Assembly (NCBI GenBank): GCA_045616225.1
Contig: JAZLGI010000084.1
Coordinates: forward strand, 1-12,328
Source of the DNA: JAZLGI01 sp045616225
GTDB taxonomy: Bacteria > Spirochaetota > Spirochaetia > Sphaerochaetales > Sphaerochaetaceae
Direction: 5' to 3'
DNA: 12,328 nt
Part shown: piece after piece, positions 1 through 6,295 of the stretch
How positions within the stretch are numbered: position 1 is the stretch's first letter
Layout: each line of letters opens with the position of its first letter
The notes under the pieces: model-generated
What the model saw: the letters and a program-made list of their open reading frames with translations, nothing else
Told to the model about the DNA's origin: nothing
The model's database searches: none
Position numbers and translations under genes: made by a program

Positions 1-2
1 TA

Positions 3-635
3 AAAGAGAAGTTCGGAACAGAGTTTACTCTGCATTTGGCAGATATTGATCCTTTCTCTTTTTCTCCGGAAATCAGAAAGGCAGGATATGATACTGTTCG
101 GTACATGTTGGACGTTGCTTCTGCCTGTGGTTCAAATGTTTTGAATATGCACCTTAATCCAGGTGGGTATTCTTCAATACGTGGGACAAAATTCTATATT
201 TTTGAGCATCATAAAGATGTGTATTTTGACAACATTCAGAGGTTTATTGAAACATTCAGTCCTGAATTTGAAAAGTGTGGCTGTGTATTCTGCATAGAAA
301 ATACAAAGGGTTTTCTGGATTTTCAGAAGCAGGCCATTGAAATTATGCTTAATGATAAAAATTTTGGTTTGACTTTTGATATTGGACATGCTTACAAGGC
401 AGGTGGTGAAGATGAGAAGTTTATTCTTTCCCACCTTAATTCAGTAAGGCATTTTCATATTCATGATGTTACACAAAGTTCCAATCATATAGCTCTTGGA
501 GAGGGAATTCTGGATATAAATAAATATCTTGATTTGGCTCGGGCTCAAGGTGCTTCAGCATTGATTGAGGTAAAAAGTTCGGACTGTCTTGTAAAGAGTA
601 CGCAATATCTTAAAGCTCAGGGATTCATGAAGTGA
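3..635 (+). CDS. Sugar phosphate isomerase/epimerase-like TIM-barrel protein, 5' partial
   Basis: The frame is open to the left edge (first complete codon at 3), so the in-frame TTG at 36 is not a credible start and the N-terminus lies outside the window. About 210 residues are visible; the family usually has 260-290. The product resembles the AP-endonuclease-2/xylose-isomerase-like TIM-barrel superfamily. Likely divalent-metal ligands sit in the expected order: Glu in CIENT (codon at 297), Asp and His in FDIGHA (378 and 387), the HFHIHD cluster (450-467) and Glu in LIEVKSS (567). Such proteins isomerise or epimerise sugars or sugar phosphates, or cleave AP sites. The HIHD and late IEVK motifs favour the isomerase/epimerase group, but the substrate cannot be told. 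Its stop overlaps a short GTG-started frame by 4 nt. Confidence 0.8.
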   Translation, partial: KEKFGTEFTLHLADIDPFSFSPEIRKAGYDTVRYMLDVASACGSNVLNMHLNPGGYSSIRGTKFYIFEHHKDVYFDNIQRFIETFSPEFEKCGCVFCIENTKGFLDFQKQAIEIMLNDKNFGLTFDIGHAYKAGGEDEKFILSHLNSVRHFHIHDVTQSSNHIALGEGILDINKYLDLARAQGASALIEVKSSDCLVKSTQYLKAQGFMK

Positions 636-736
636 AACTGAAAGGAAAGGTAATTAGTTTTCTTGAAGATAGCAACACAGCTGGAAGAAATGTTGTTGAC
701 ATAGAGAATAATCGTTTTTCTCAAGAGGGTGAATAA
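632..736 (+). CDS. Short overlapping frame, possible truncated gene stump
   Basis: A 34-codon frame starts with GTG inside the stop of the upstream gene (GTGA overlap, 632-635) and ends at TAA 734-736. The product begins MKLKGKVISFLEDSN and is mostly polar, with no signal peptide or membrane segment. The 4-nt overlap is typical of translationally coupled operon partners, which suggests that a longer gene once began here. The sequence becomes repeat-rich about 40 nt after the stop, so the stump may mark where that gene was cut by deletion or insertion. I do not recognise the family, and a chance frame cannot be excluded. Confidence 0.35.
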   Translation: MKLKGKVISFLEDSNTAGRNVVDIENNRFSQEGE

Positions 737-778
737 CTACGGAATAAGCTGTACGCGTATTGCCCATCAAAGAATTCC

Positions 779-901
779 AAGTCCAAATTGCGTTTTCTTG
801 TTTTTGGACTGAAATTTTTAAGTCCAAATTGCATTTTCCTGTTTTTGGACTGAATTTTTTAAGTCCAAATTGTATTTTTCTGTTTTTGGACTGAAATTTT
901 T
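779..901. repeat. Three 41-bp tandem repeats, each with an 8-bp inverted repeat
   Basis: Units lie at 779-819, 820-860 and 861-901; a fourth begins at 902 but decays after AAGT. Each unit carries the perfect inverted repeat AGTCCAAA / TTTGGACT around a 15-nt loop, then an A/T spacer. The arms are identical in all three units; differences fall only in the loop (for example TTGCG, TTGCA, TTGTA) and at one spacer base. The right arm of one unit can also pair with the left arm of the next across 10 nt, so two mutually exclusive folds are possible. It could be a protein-binding array, a set of weak terminators (each hairpin is followed by GAAATTTTT or GAATTTTTT), or a structured leader. Confidence 0.9.
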
Positions 902-913
902 AAGTACCCAAAT

Positions 914-951
914 CCACAAATCACCGAACAAAATAGCCACAAATCACCGAA
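914..951. repeat. Pair of 15-bp direct repeats
   Basis: CCACAAATCACCGAA occurs exactly at 914-928 and 937-951, a 23-bp period. It begins just downstream of the 41-bp array and is unrelated to it in sequence. Function unknown. Confidence 0.85.
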
Positions 952-1012
952 AAGTCTTTACGTTACCTCGTTTATGTGTAAAAAAAACATTTATGAAAAT
1001 GTGTTCAAATCT

Positions 1013-1068
1013 TCAAAACTCGCTCATTTTTTGTGACGCAAAGGTCAAAACTCGCTCATTTTTTGTGA
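1013..1068. repeat. Pair of 24-bp exact direct repeats upstream of the DUF4143 ATPase gene
   Basis: An identical 24-bp sequence lies at 1013-1036 and 1045-1068 (period 32). It begins TCAAAACTCGCTC and ends TTTTTTGTGA. The second copy ends 61 bp before the ATG at 1130. The core CTCGCTC reads the same in both directions along one strand (mirror symmetry, not an inverted repeat). The position suggests an operator or mobile-unit boundary, but no function is shown. Confidence 0.9.
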
Positions 1069-1112
1069 TTTGCTCTTGTAAAAAAGGTTTTTCAGTATAA
1101 AATGGGCTTATA

Positions 1113-1119
1113 AAGGGAG
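1113..1119 (+). promoter_or_regulatory. Ribosome binding site that decides the start of the DUF4143 ATPase gene
   Basis: AAGGGAG lies 10 nt before the ATG at 1130 and only 1 nt before the alternative GTG at 1121. The ATG start also gives the usual family N-terminus (MYLRRKIDEYL). Confidence 0.6.
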
Positions 1120-1129
1120 AGTGGATTTA

Positions 1130-2467
1130 ATGTATTTGAGACGTAAAATAGATGAATACCTTGTTAACTGGAAGAATAATCCTGAAAGAAAGCCCTTAAT
1201 TGTAAAAGGTGCCAGACAGACAGGAAAAACAGAATCTATTCTTCATTTTGCAGATGAGTATTATTCTAATGTTGTATATATAAATTTTGCTCTTGAACCA
1301 AAGTATAAAACAATTACATCCAATGGATATGATGTTCAAAGCATAATATCAAATATCAGCTTAATTGATCCTTCTAAGAAATTTATTGAAGGAGAAACGC
1401 TGATAATTTTTGATGAACTTACAGATTATCCGGATATTGCAACTTCCCTCAAATCATTTAATATCGACAGACGCTTTGATGTTATCTGCAGTGGGTCACT
1501 TTTGGGGCTGCATTATAAACAAATCCATAGTAACAGTGTTGGAAACAAAGTGGACTATGAAATGCGTTCGCTTGATTTTGAAGAATTTCTCTGGGCAAAA
1601 GGATACAGAGAAGAGCAGATTGCCACTATAGCACAGCATATGTTTGAACTAAATCCGTTCTCTAAAACTGAGATGGAAGTGTATTCAAATCTATTTAGAG
1701 ATTTTTGTGTTTTGGGCGGTATGCCTGCTGTAGTTGCTCAATACATAAACAGTGGAACATTTAGCGGAACTCTTGATATCCAAAGACAAATCAATTTGGA
1801 CTACGAAGAAGATATCAGAAAGTATGCCGAAGGATTGGATCAAACAAAGATAGTCAGCGTATACAAAAATGTTCCGGCACAACTAGCAAAGGAAAATAAA
1901 AAATTTCAATACAATAAGCTTGATAAGAATGCCAGGGCAAGAAACTACCGTGGTTGCATTGATTGGCTTTGTGATGCCGGGACTGTTGCAATTTGTTATT
2001 GTCTGAGGTTTCCAGAGCTTCCTTTGCAAGGGAATTATGATGAAGAAAAGTATAAGCTCTATTATCCGGATACGGGACTTTTGGTTGCGAGTCTAGATGA
2101 GGAAGCACAGGAGAATCTTAGAGCAAATCAAAATCTTGGAGTGTACAAGGGTGCTCTGTATGAAAACTTTGTTGCTGAAGGTCTAATTAAACAAGGATAT
2201 AATCTGTTTTATTTTAAAAAAGACAATTCTACTTTGGAAGAAGATTTCTTTGTAAGAACTTCTTCAAGGCTTGTTCCTATTGAAGTCAAAGCATCAAGTG
2301 ACAGAGATTCAAAATCACTCAAAACCTTAATTGAGAGTAATCATTATTCAGATATAAGCTTTGGAATAAAGTTTATGCCGGGTAATATTGGCTTTGGTAA
2401 TAACATATTGTCATTTCCGTACTTCTGTATATTCAAACTAAAAGAATTTCTTCAGCAGTATGAATGA
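1130..2467 (+). CDS. DUF4143-type AAA ATPase with PD-(D/E)XK-like C-terminus
   Basis: A 445-residue protein, full length for the AAA_14/DUF4143 family. Visible motifs are Walker A GARQTGKT (27-34), Walker B LIIFDEL (91-97), the sensor-like CSGSLLG (120-126), and a C-terminal domain with an early Glu (GALYENFVAEGL), EEDF and PIEVKAS (383-389). These last match the PD-(D/E)XK nuclease-like pattern of the family. Where relatives usually have DEIQ after Walker B, this one has DELT. The biological role of the family is poorly known; proposals include mobile, defence-like or selfish functions. The gene stands alone on its strand, preceded by three repeat families and followed 117 bp later by the nucleoside uptake genes. 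ATP binding looks intact; nuclease activity is inferred only. Confidence 0.9.
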   Translation: MYLRRKIDEYLVNWKNNPERKPLIVKGARQTGKTESILHFADEYYSNVVYINFALEPKYKTITSNGYDVQSIISNISLIDPSKKFIEGETLIIFDELTDYPDIATSLKSFNIDRRFDVICSGSLLGLHYKQIHSNSVGNKVDYEMRSLDFEEFLWAKGYREEQIATIAQHMFELNPFSKTEMEVYSNLFRDFCVLGGMPAVVAQYINSGTFSGTLDIQRQINLDYEEDIRKYAEGLDQTKIVSVYKNVPAQLAKENKKFQYNKLDKNARARNYRGCIDWLCDAGTVAICYCLRFPELPLQGNYDEEKYKLYYPDTGLLVASLDEEAQENLRANQNLGVYKGALYENFVAEGLIKQGYNLFYFKKDNSTLEEDFFVRTSSRLVPIEVKASSDRDSKSLKTLIESNHYSDISFGIKFMPGNIGFGNNILSFPYFCIFKLKEFLQQYE

Positions 2468-2490
2468 TTTTTTAACAAGCCAAGAAATCA

Positions 2491-2509
2491 AATGCAACAC
2501 AATGCAACA
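2491..2509. repeat. Short tandem AATGCAACA repeat
   Basis: AATGCAACA occurs at 2491-2499 and 2501-2509, just upstream of the putative promoter of the binding-protein gene. It could be a regulator half-site pair or chance. Confidence 0.4.
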
Positions 2510-2516
2510 ATTTTTC

Positions 2517-2545
2517 TTTACTTCCGGAAAAACTCATTCTAAAAT
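2517..2545 (+). promoter_or_regulatory. Putative sigma-70 promoter of the nucleoside importer
   Basis: TTTACT (2517-2522) and TAAAAT (2540-2545) are 17 bp apart, and a transcript starting near 2552 would have a leader of about 33 nt. Two small palindromes are nearby, TTCCGGAA (2522-2529) between the boxes and TTCGAA (2545-2550) at the start region. The -35 match is weak. Confidence 0.4.
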
Positions 2546-2571
2546 TCGAATTATTACTTATTTATTATATA

Positions 2572-2577
2572 AAGGAG
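2572..2577 (+). promoter_or_regulatory. Strong ribosome binding site of the binding-protein gene
   Basis: AAGGAG lies 7 nt before the ATG at 2585, fitting high expression of a periplasmic binding protein. Confidence 0.75.
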
Positions 2578-2584
2578 ACCAAAA

Positions 2585-3610
2585 ATGAAAAAAGTATTAA
2601 TAGTGGTTATTACAGTACTTCTTCTTGTTTCACCTATCTTCGCTCAGGGAAAAGCTGAAGCAGCAAGTGAAAAGAAAGAAATCAAGGTAGCTCTTATTGT
2701 TTCATCAACAATTGATGATAAGGGCTGGTGTCAGGCAATGCATGATGGTATTGTACAAGCAATGGCAGAAATCCCAGGCAAGGTTGCAGACTACAAAGCA
2801 GTAGAGAACACACAACCAGCAGATACAATGACAGCCATTAGAACATATGTTAACTTAGGTTACAACATTATCATTGTTCATGGTTCACAGTACCGCGCAC
2901 AGGTTGAGGAAGCAGCCAAGGAATTCCCTGATGTAATGTTTGCATTCGGAACAACCTCAGATGTTATTGCAGACAACGTATTTAGCTACATGCCTATGTC
3001 AGAAGAAACAGGATTCCTTTCCGGTATCATTGCTGGTATGACAACAAAGAATAACCACGTAGGTCTTGTAGGACCAATCGACGGCGGCGACTCAGCAAGA
3101 TATAACAGAGGTTATGTACTTGGTGTTCAGAGTGTAAACCCTAACTGCAAGATTGACGTAACACATATCGGTGATTTCAATGATACAGTCAAATCAGGCG
3201 AATTTGCACAGAACCTCATCCAGGGCGGTTGTGATGTTCTCACAGGTTCTTCACAGCAGGCTTTAGGTTCTCTCAGAGCTGTTGCTGAATATAAAAACAA
3301 GGAAATATGGTGGGTTGGTCAGGATCTTGCTCAGATTGGTCTTGATGAAGGTTACAAGTGTATTGCTGCATCTTCATATAACTACAAAGCTGTTCTGCTT
3401 GGTCTTGTAGATAATTTTGAGAAAGGCAAACTCGGTGGAGAAGTCATTGGTATGAATTTCAACAATGGCGGTTTCGAATGGGGCTGGAACGATTCCAATC
3501 CTAAGGCAACAGCAGAAGTCAAAGCTACAGTTGAGAAGAAACTTGCAGAATTCAAAGCAAAGGCTGACCTTGTTGCAAATTGGTCAACAGTTGACTATTC
3601 AAAGCTTTAA
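2585..3610 (+). CDS. BMP-family nucleoside-binding protein of an ABC importer (PnrA/TmpC-like)
   Basis: A 341-residue periplasmic substrate-binding protein of the BMP/PnrA family, which binds purine and other nucleosides and delivers them to the membrane ABC complex. The N-terminus is a typical signal peptide: two Lys, a hydrophobic stretch to about residue 19, and a likely cut after IFA (residue 20). There is no Cys at the cleavage region, so unlike the T. pallidum PnrA lipoprotein it does not look lipid-anchored. Family features are TIDDKGW (42-48; relatives have IDDKSFN), VVH/NIIIVHGSQ-like second strands, GFLSGIIAGM, and Asp247 in WVGQDLAQ, equivalent to the ribose-contacting Asp of PnrA. 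The ATPase and two permeases follow. Nucleosides are the best inferred ligand, supported by the salvage enzymes downstream. Confidence 0.9.
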   Translation: MKKVLIVVITVLLLVSPIFAQGKAEAASEKKEIKVALIVSSTIDDKGWCQAMHDGIVQAMAEIPGKVADYKAVENTQPADTMTAIRTYVNLGYNIIIVHGSQYRAQVEEAAKEFPDVMFAFGTTSDVIADNVFSYMPMSEETGFLSGIIAGMTTKNNHVGLVGPIDGGDSARYNRGYVLGVQSVNPNCKIDVTHIGDFNDTVKSGEFAQNLIQGGCDVLTGSSQQALGSLRAVAEYKNKEIWWVGQDLAQIGLDEGYKCIAASSYNYKAVLLGLVDNFEKGKLGGEVIGMNFNNGGFEWGWNDSNPKATAEVKATVEKKLAEFKAKADLVANWSTVDYSKL

Positions 3611-3628
3611 TTTTATTATCGGTTTACC

Positions 3629-3660
3629 GGATGCCGGCCAAAAGACCGGCATCCTTTTTA
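3629..3660 (+). terminator. Intra-operon hairpin terminator/attenuator
   Basis: The stem GGATGCCGG (3629-3637) pairs perfectly with CCGGCATCC (3646-3654) around an 8-nt loop, followed by TTTTTA. It lies 18 nt after the binding-protein stop and 25 nt before the ATPase start. Partial termination here would give more binding protein than transporter, as is common in ABC importer operons. An in-frame ATG at 3631 lies inside the stem and is not the ATPase start. Confidence 0.85.
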
Positions 3661-3684
3661 ATAATTTTGGATACGGAAAATCAA

Positions 3685-5214
3685 ATGGCTATTTTCAATG
3701 AAATCACAGAACTCCGTGTAGAACATATTACAAAACGGTTTCCGGGTATTCTTGCATCAGATGACATTTCACTGCGTGTAGGTAAACATGAAATACTTGC
3801 ACTTGTAGGAGAAAACGGTGCAGGAAAAACAACACTTATGAATATGATTATGGGCATCTATCAACCTGATGGAGGAAGTATATTCATCAATGGTCAGGAA
3901 GTCCATTTCAAGAGTCCAAACGATGCATTTGACTGCGGAATAGGAATGGTTCACCAACGTTATATGCTGGTTCCAAATATGACCGTTCTGGAGAACATTG
4001 CACTGGGAATGAAAAGCAGCTGGAAGGGTCTGAAAGTTGATTTAAATCTGGTCAGAAAGACTGTTGAGGATATTTCTTCAAAGTATGGGCTTTCTGTAGA
4101 TCCTGATGCCTATATCTGGCAGTTGTCCGTTGGAGAACAACAGAGGGTTGAACTTGTCAAAACCTTATGTTTGGGAGCAAAGTTCCTTATTCTTGACGAA
4201 CCTACCAGTGCTTTAACTCCGCAAGAAACAGATGAATTGATTGAACTTTTGAGAAGAATGGCCAATGAACTTTCAATTATCTTTATCAGTCATAAACTTA
4301 ATGAAGTAAAAGCTCTTTCAAATAAGGTCTGCATACTCAGACATGGAAAAGTAGTTTTTGAGGGCAACACTAATGACTATTCTCCAAAGCAGATTGCGGC
4401 AATAATGACAGGACATGAAGTTGAAACAACCGAAAACAAAGAAAAATCCTGTGACGGAGAAGTTGCCTTATTAATAAAGGACCTTTGTGTAAAGAGTGAC
4501 AGAGGTTTTTATGCCCTTGATCATTTTGACTTAGAAGTAAAAAGCGGTGAAATTGTTGGACTTGCAGGTGTTTCAGGTAACGGTCAGAAGGAACTTGCAG
4601 AGGCAATCAACGGTTTAAGAAAGACTGAGAGCGGAAGCATTACCTTATTTGGAAAAGATATTAAAAACAAAACTCCAAGACAAATTATTGACCTTGGTAT
4701 GGGATATATTCCTGAAGAACGAAATATTGAAGGAATTGTCCCGGGAATGTCTTTAAAGGAAAACATTATTCTCAAAGACAGTGAACAGGAGCGATTTTCT
4801 TTCAAGCATCTTTTGAAAAATAAAGAAATAGAAGAATACACTGATAAATTGAGAAAAGAATTTGATATAAGATCTCCCAATCAGTATGTTGCTGCGGGAA
4901 CTCTTTCTGGCGGTAATATTCAGAAGTTAATTCTGGCAAGAGAAATAGACAGACATCCTAAATTTTTAGTCTGCGTATACCCTATCAGAGGACTGGATAT
5001 GGGAGCTGCTGAGTATATTCACAAACAACTTCTCGGACTCCGAAACCAGGGCATTGGAATTCTTTTGATTTCGGAAGAGATGGAAGAAATCATTAATCTC
5101 AGTGACAGAATTGCTGTCATCTGCAAAGGTAAAAATCAAAAAGTTCTTCAGAAAAAAGAAGCTACAACTTCACGTCTGGGAATACTTATGGCAGGAGTTA
5201 AAGAAGATGAGTAA
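3685..5214 (+). CDS. Nucleoside ABC importer ATP-binding protein, two fused NBDs
   Basis: A 509-residue cytoplasmic ATPase with two nucleotide-binding domains in one chain, the RbsA/YufO (NupO) architecture. NBD1 looks catalytic: Walker A GENGAGKTT (42-50), signature LSVGEQQ (147-153), Walker B LILDEPTSAL (from about 167, Glu172). NBD2 is degenerate as usual in this group: GVSGNGQKE (295-303) lacks a normal P-loop Lys-Ser/Thr, the signature LSGGNIQ (407-413) is good, and the Walker B region reads VCVYPIRGLD in place of an Asp-Glu pair. I chose ATG 3685 because the earlier in-frame ATG at 3631 lies in the terminator stem; the family homology begins a few residues after 3685. No strong Shine-Dalgarno is visible. 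The 3' end overlaps the first permease gene by 8 nt. Confidence 0.93.
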   Translation: MAIFNEITELRVEHITKRFPGILASDDISLRVGKHEILALVGENGAGKTTLMNMIMGIYQPDGGSIFINGQEVHFKSPNDAFDCGIGMVHQRYMLVPNMTVLENIALGMKSSWKGLKVDLNLVRKTVEDISSKYGLSVDPDAYIWQLSVGEQQRVELVKTLCLGAKFLILDEPTSALTPQETDELIELLRRMANELSIIFISHKLNEVKALSNKVCILRHGKVVFEGNTNDYSPKQIAAIMTGHEVETTENKEKSCDGEVALLIKDLCVKSDRGFYALDHFDLEVKSGEIVGLAGVSGNGQKELAEAINGLRKTESGSITLFGKDIKNKTPRQIIDLGMGYIPEERNIEGIVPGMSLKENIILKDSEQERFSFKHLLKNKEIEEYTDKLRKEFDIRSPNQYVAAGTLSGGNIQKLILAREIDRHPKFLVCVYPIRGLDMGAAEYIHKQLLGLRNQGIGILLISEEMEEIINLSDRIAVICKGKNQKVLQKKEATTSRLGILMAGVKEDE

Positions 5215-6295
5215 TTACAAACTTGCTTATAAGATAAGTGTCATCACCATTGCAGTGCTTATTGCCATTGCAGTGGGAGCAATCATCATTGTTGCCGTCG
5301 GTGGAAATGTTTTTGAGACTTATTGGATTATTATTTCCATGCCATTCAAAAATCTGAGGTCGTTGTGTGAAGTATTCACTCGAATGATTCCTCTGATGAT
5401 TATTGCTTTGGGTATCTGTGTTTCTTCCAAATGCGGTATCACAAATATCGGTGCAAACGGACAGATGTACATAGGTGTTACAGCTGCATGTGCCACAGCT
5501 TTCGCTGTTCAAGGAGCTCCAAGAATAGTAGCTATTCCGATGTGTATTCTGGCAGCTGCTATTGCAGGTGGTATATACGGTTTCATTCCAGGTTTTCTTA
5601 AAGCAAAGCTTGAGGTCAGTGAATTGCTTTCAACCGTTATGCTCAATTACGTAGCTGAGCAATTCTATCTTTTCTGCATAAGAGTTCCGTTGCTTGATCC
5701 TAACGAGAAAACAGGTACACCTATGAGTGCCCGTCTTCCTGAAAATACTTTGCTTCATAAGTTCATAAAGGGTGCGTCACTACATCAGGGAATAATTCTT
5801 GCTTTGATTCTTGTTGCCGTGATTTATATTCTTCTGTTCAAGACAACCTGGGGATACAAAATGAGGGCTTCCGGTACTTCTGAAAGGGCTGCAAGATACG
5901 GCGGAATCAATGTTTCAAGATATCTGATAATTACTATGATTATTTCCGGTGCATGTGCCGGTATGGCAGGTGCTGTTGAACTTATGGGTGTACAGAGCCG
6001 TGCTATGAGCGGAATCACTTCTGGTTACGGTTTCTCGGGAATTGTTGTAGCTCTGTTTGCCGGTCTTAATCCTCTAGCAGTCATTCCTGCATCTTTCTTT
6101 TTTGGTATTTTGCTTTACAGTCAGGTAAATCTTCAGATTCTCACCTCTGTTCCGCCAAATCTCGTTGAAACAATTCAGGGTGTAATAATTCTGATTATTG
6201 TTTCAGTTCAGATGATTATTTCCAATCCGTACGGAATTGAAAGATTCAGAAAGAAATTCTTTGATAATAAAAATAAGATAAAGGAGGCAAATTGA
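5207..6295 (+). CDS. Nucleoside ABC importer permease 1 (BPD_transp_2, YufP/NupP-like)
   Basis: A 362-residue inner-membrane protein that with the second permease forms the nucleoside channel. The sequence is mostly hydrophobic helices; the first runs about residues 9-32. Family marks are NIGANGQMYIG (80-90; relatives have GAEGQ) and the cytoplasmic loop TTWGYKMRASG around Trp215, followed by AARYGGINVSRY, the region that contacts the ATPase. The ATG at 5207 is chosen because AGGAG (5193-5197) precedes it by 9 nt and upstream in-frame codons only shadow the ATPase gene. It overlaps the ATPase gene by 8 nt, implying translational coupling. Confidence 0.92.
   Translation: MSNYKLAYKISVITIAVLIAIAVGAIIIVAVGGNVFETYWIIISMPFKNLRSLCEVFTRMIPLMIIALGICVSSKCGITNIGANGQMYIGVTAACATAFAVQGAPRIVAIPMCILAAAIAGGIYGFIPGFLKAKLEVSELLSTVMLNYVAEQFYLFCIRVPLLDPNEKTGTPMSARLPENTLLHKFIKGASLHQGIILALILVAVIYILLFKTTWGYKMRASGTSERAARYGGINVSRYLIITMIISGACAGMAGAVELMGVQSRAMSGITSGYGFSGIVVALFAGLNPLAVIPASFFFGILLYSQVNLQILTSVPPNLVETIQGVIILIIVSVQMIISNPYGIERFRKKFFDNKNKIKEAN
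6281..6287 (+). promoter_or_regulatory. Ribosome binding site of the second permease gene
   Basis: AAGGAGG lies 7 nt before the ATG at 6295 and selects it over the adjacent TTG at 6292. Confidence 0.75.

Larger units (their letters stand above)
737..1129. other. Gene-free, AT-rich, repeat-bearing intergenic region
   Basis: About 390 bp without a credible gene. It holds a 41-bp tandem array (779-901), two 15-bp direct repeats (914-928, 937-951) and two 24-bp direct repeats (1013-1036, 1045-1068), then the ribosome binding site of the DUF4143 ATPase gene. A 76-codon frame across 870-1100 is made largely of repeat sequence and low-complexity codons and is not believed. A possible -10 box (TATAAA, 1096-1101) precedes the ATPase gene, but no convincing -35 is correctly spaced. 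Confidence 0.8.

Noticed and set aside
779..901. CRISPR array
   Set aside because: The 41-bp units are contiguous tandem copies with only minor internal differences; there are no unique spacers and no cas genes.
870..1100. A 76-codon + strand frame across the repeats
   Set aside because: Built from the 41-bp and 24-bp repeats and low-complexity codons, with no plausible ribosome binding site or domain.
3631..3684. N-terminal extension of the ABC ATPase starting at ATG 3631
   Set aside because: The ATG lies in a perfect terminator stem, and the extension does not match the family.
5102..5206. Extended N-terminus of permease 1
   Set aside because: It only shadows the end of the ATPase gene; a good AGGAG precedes ATG 5207.
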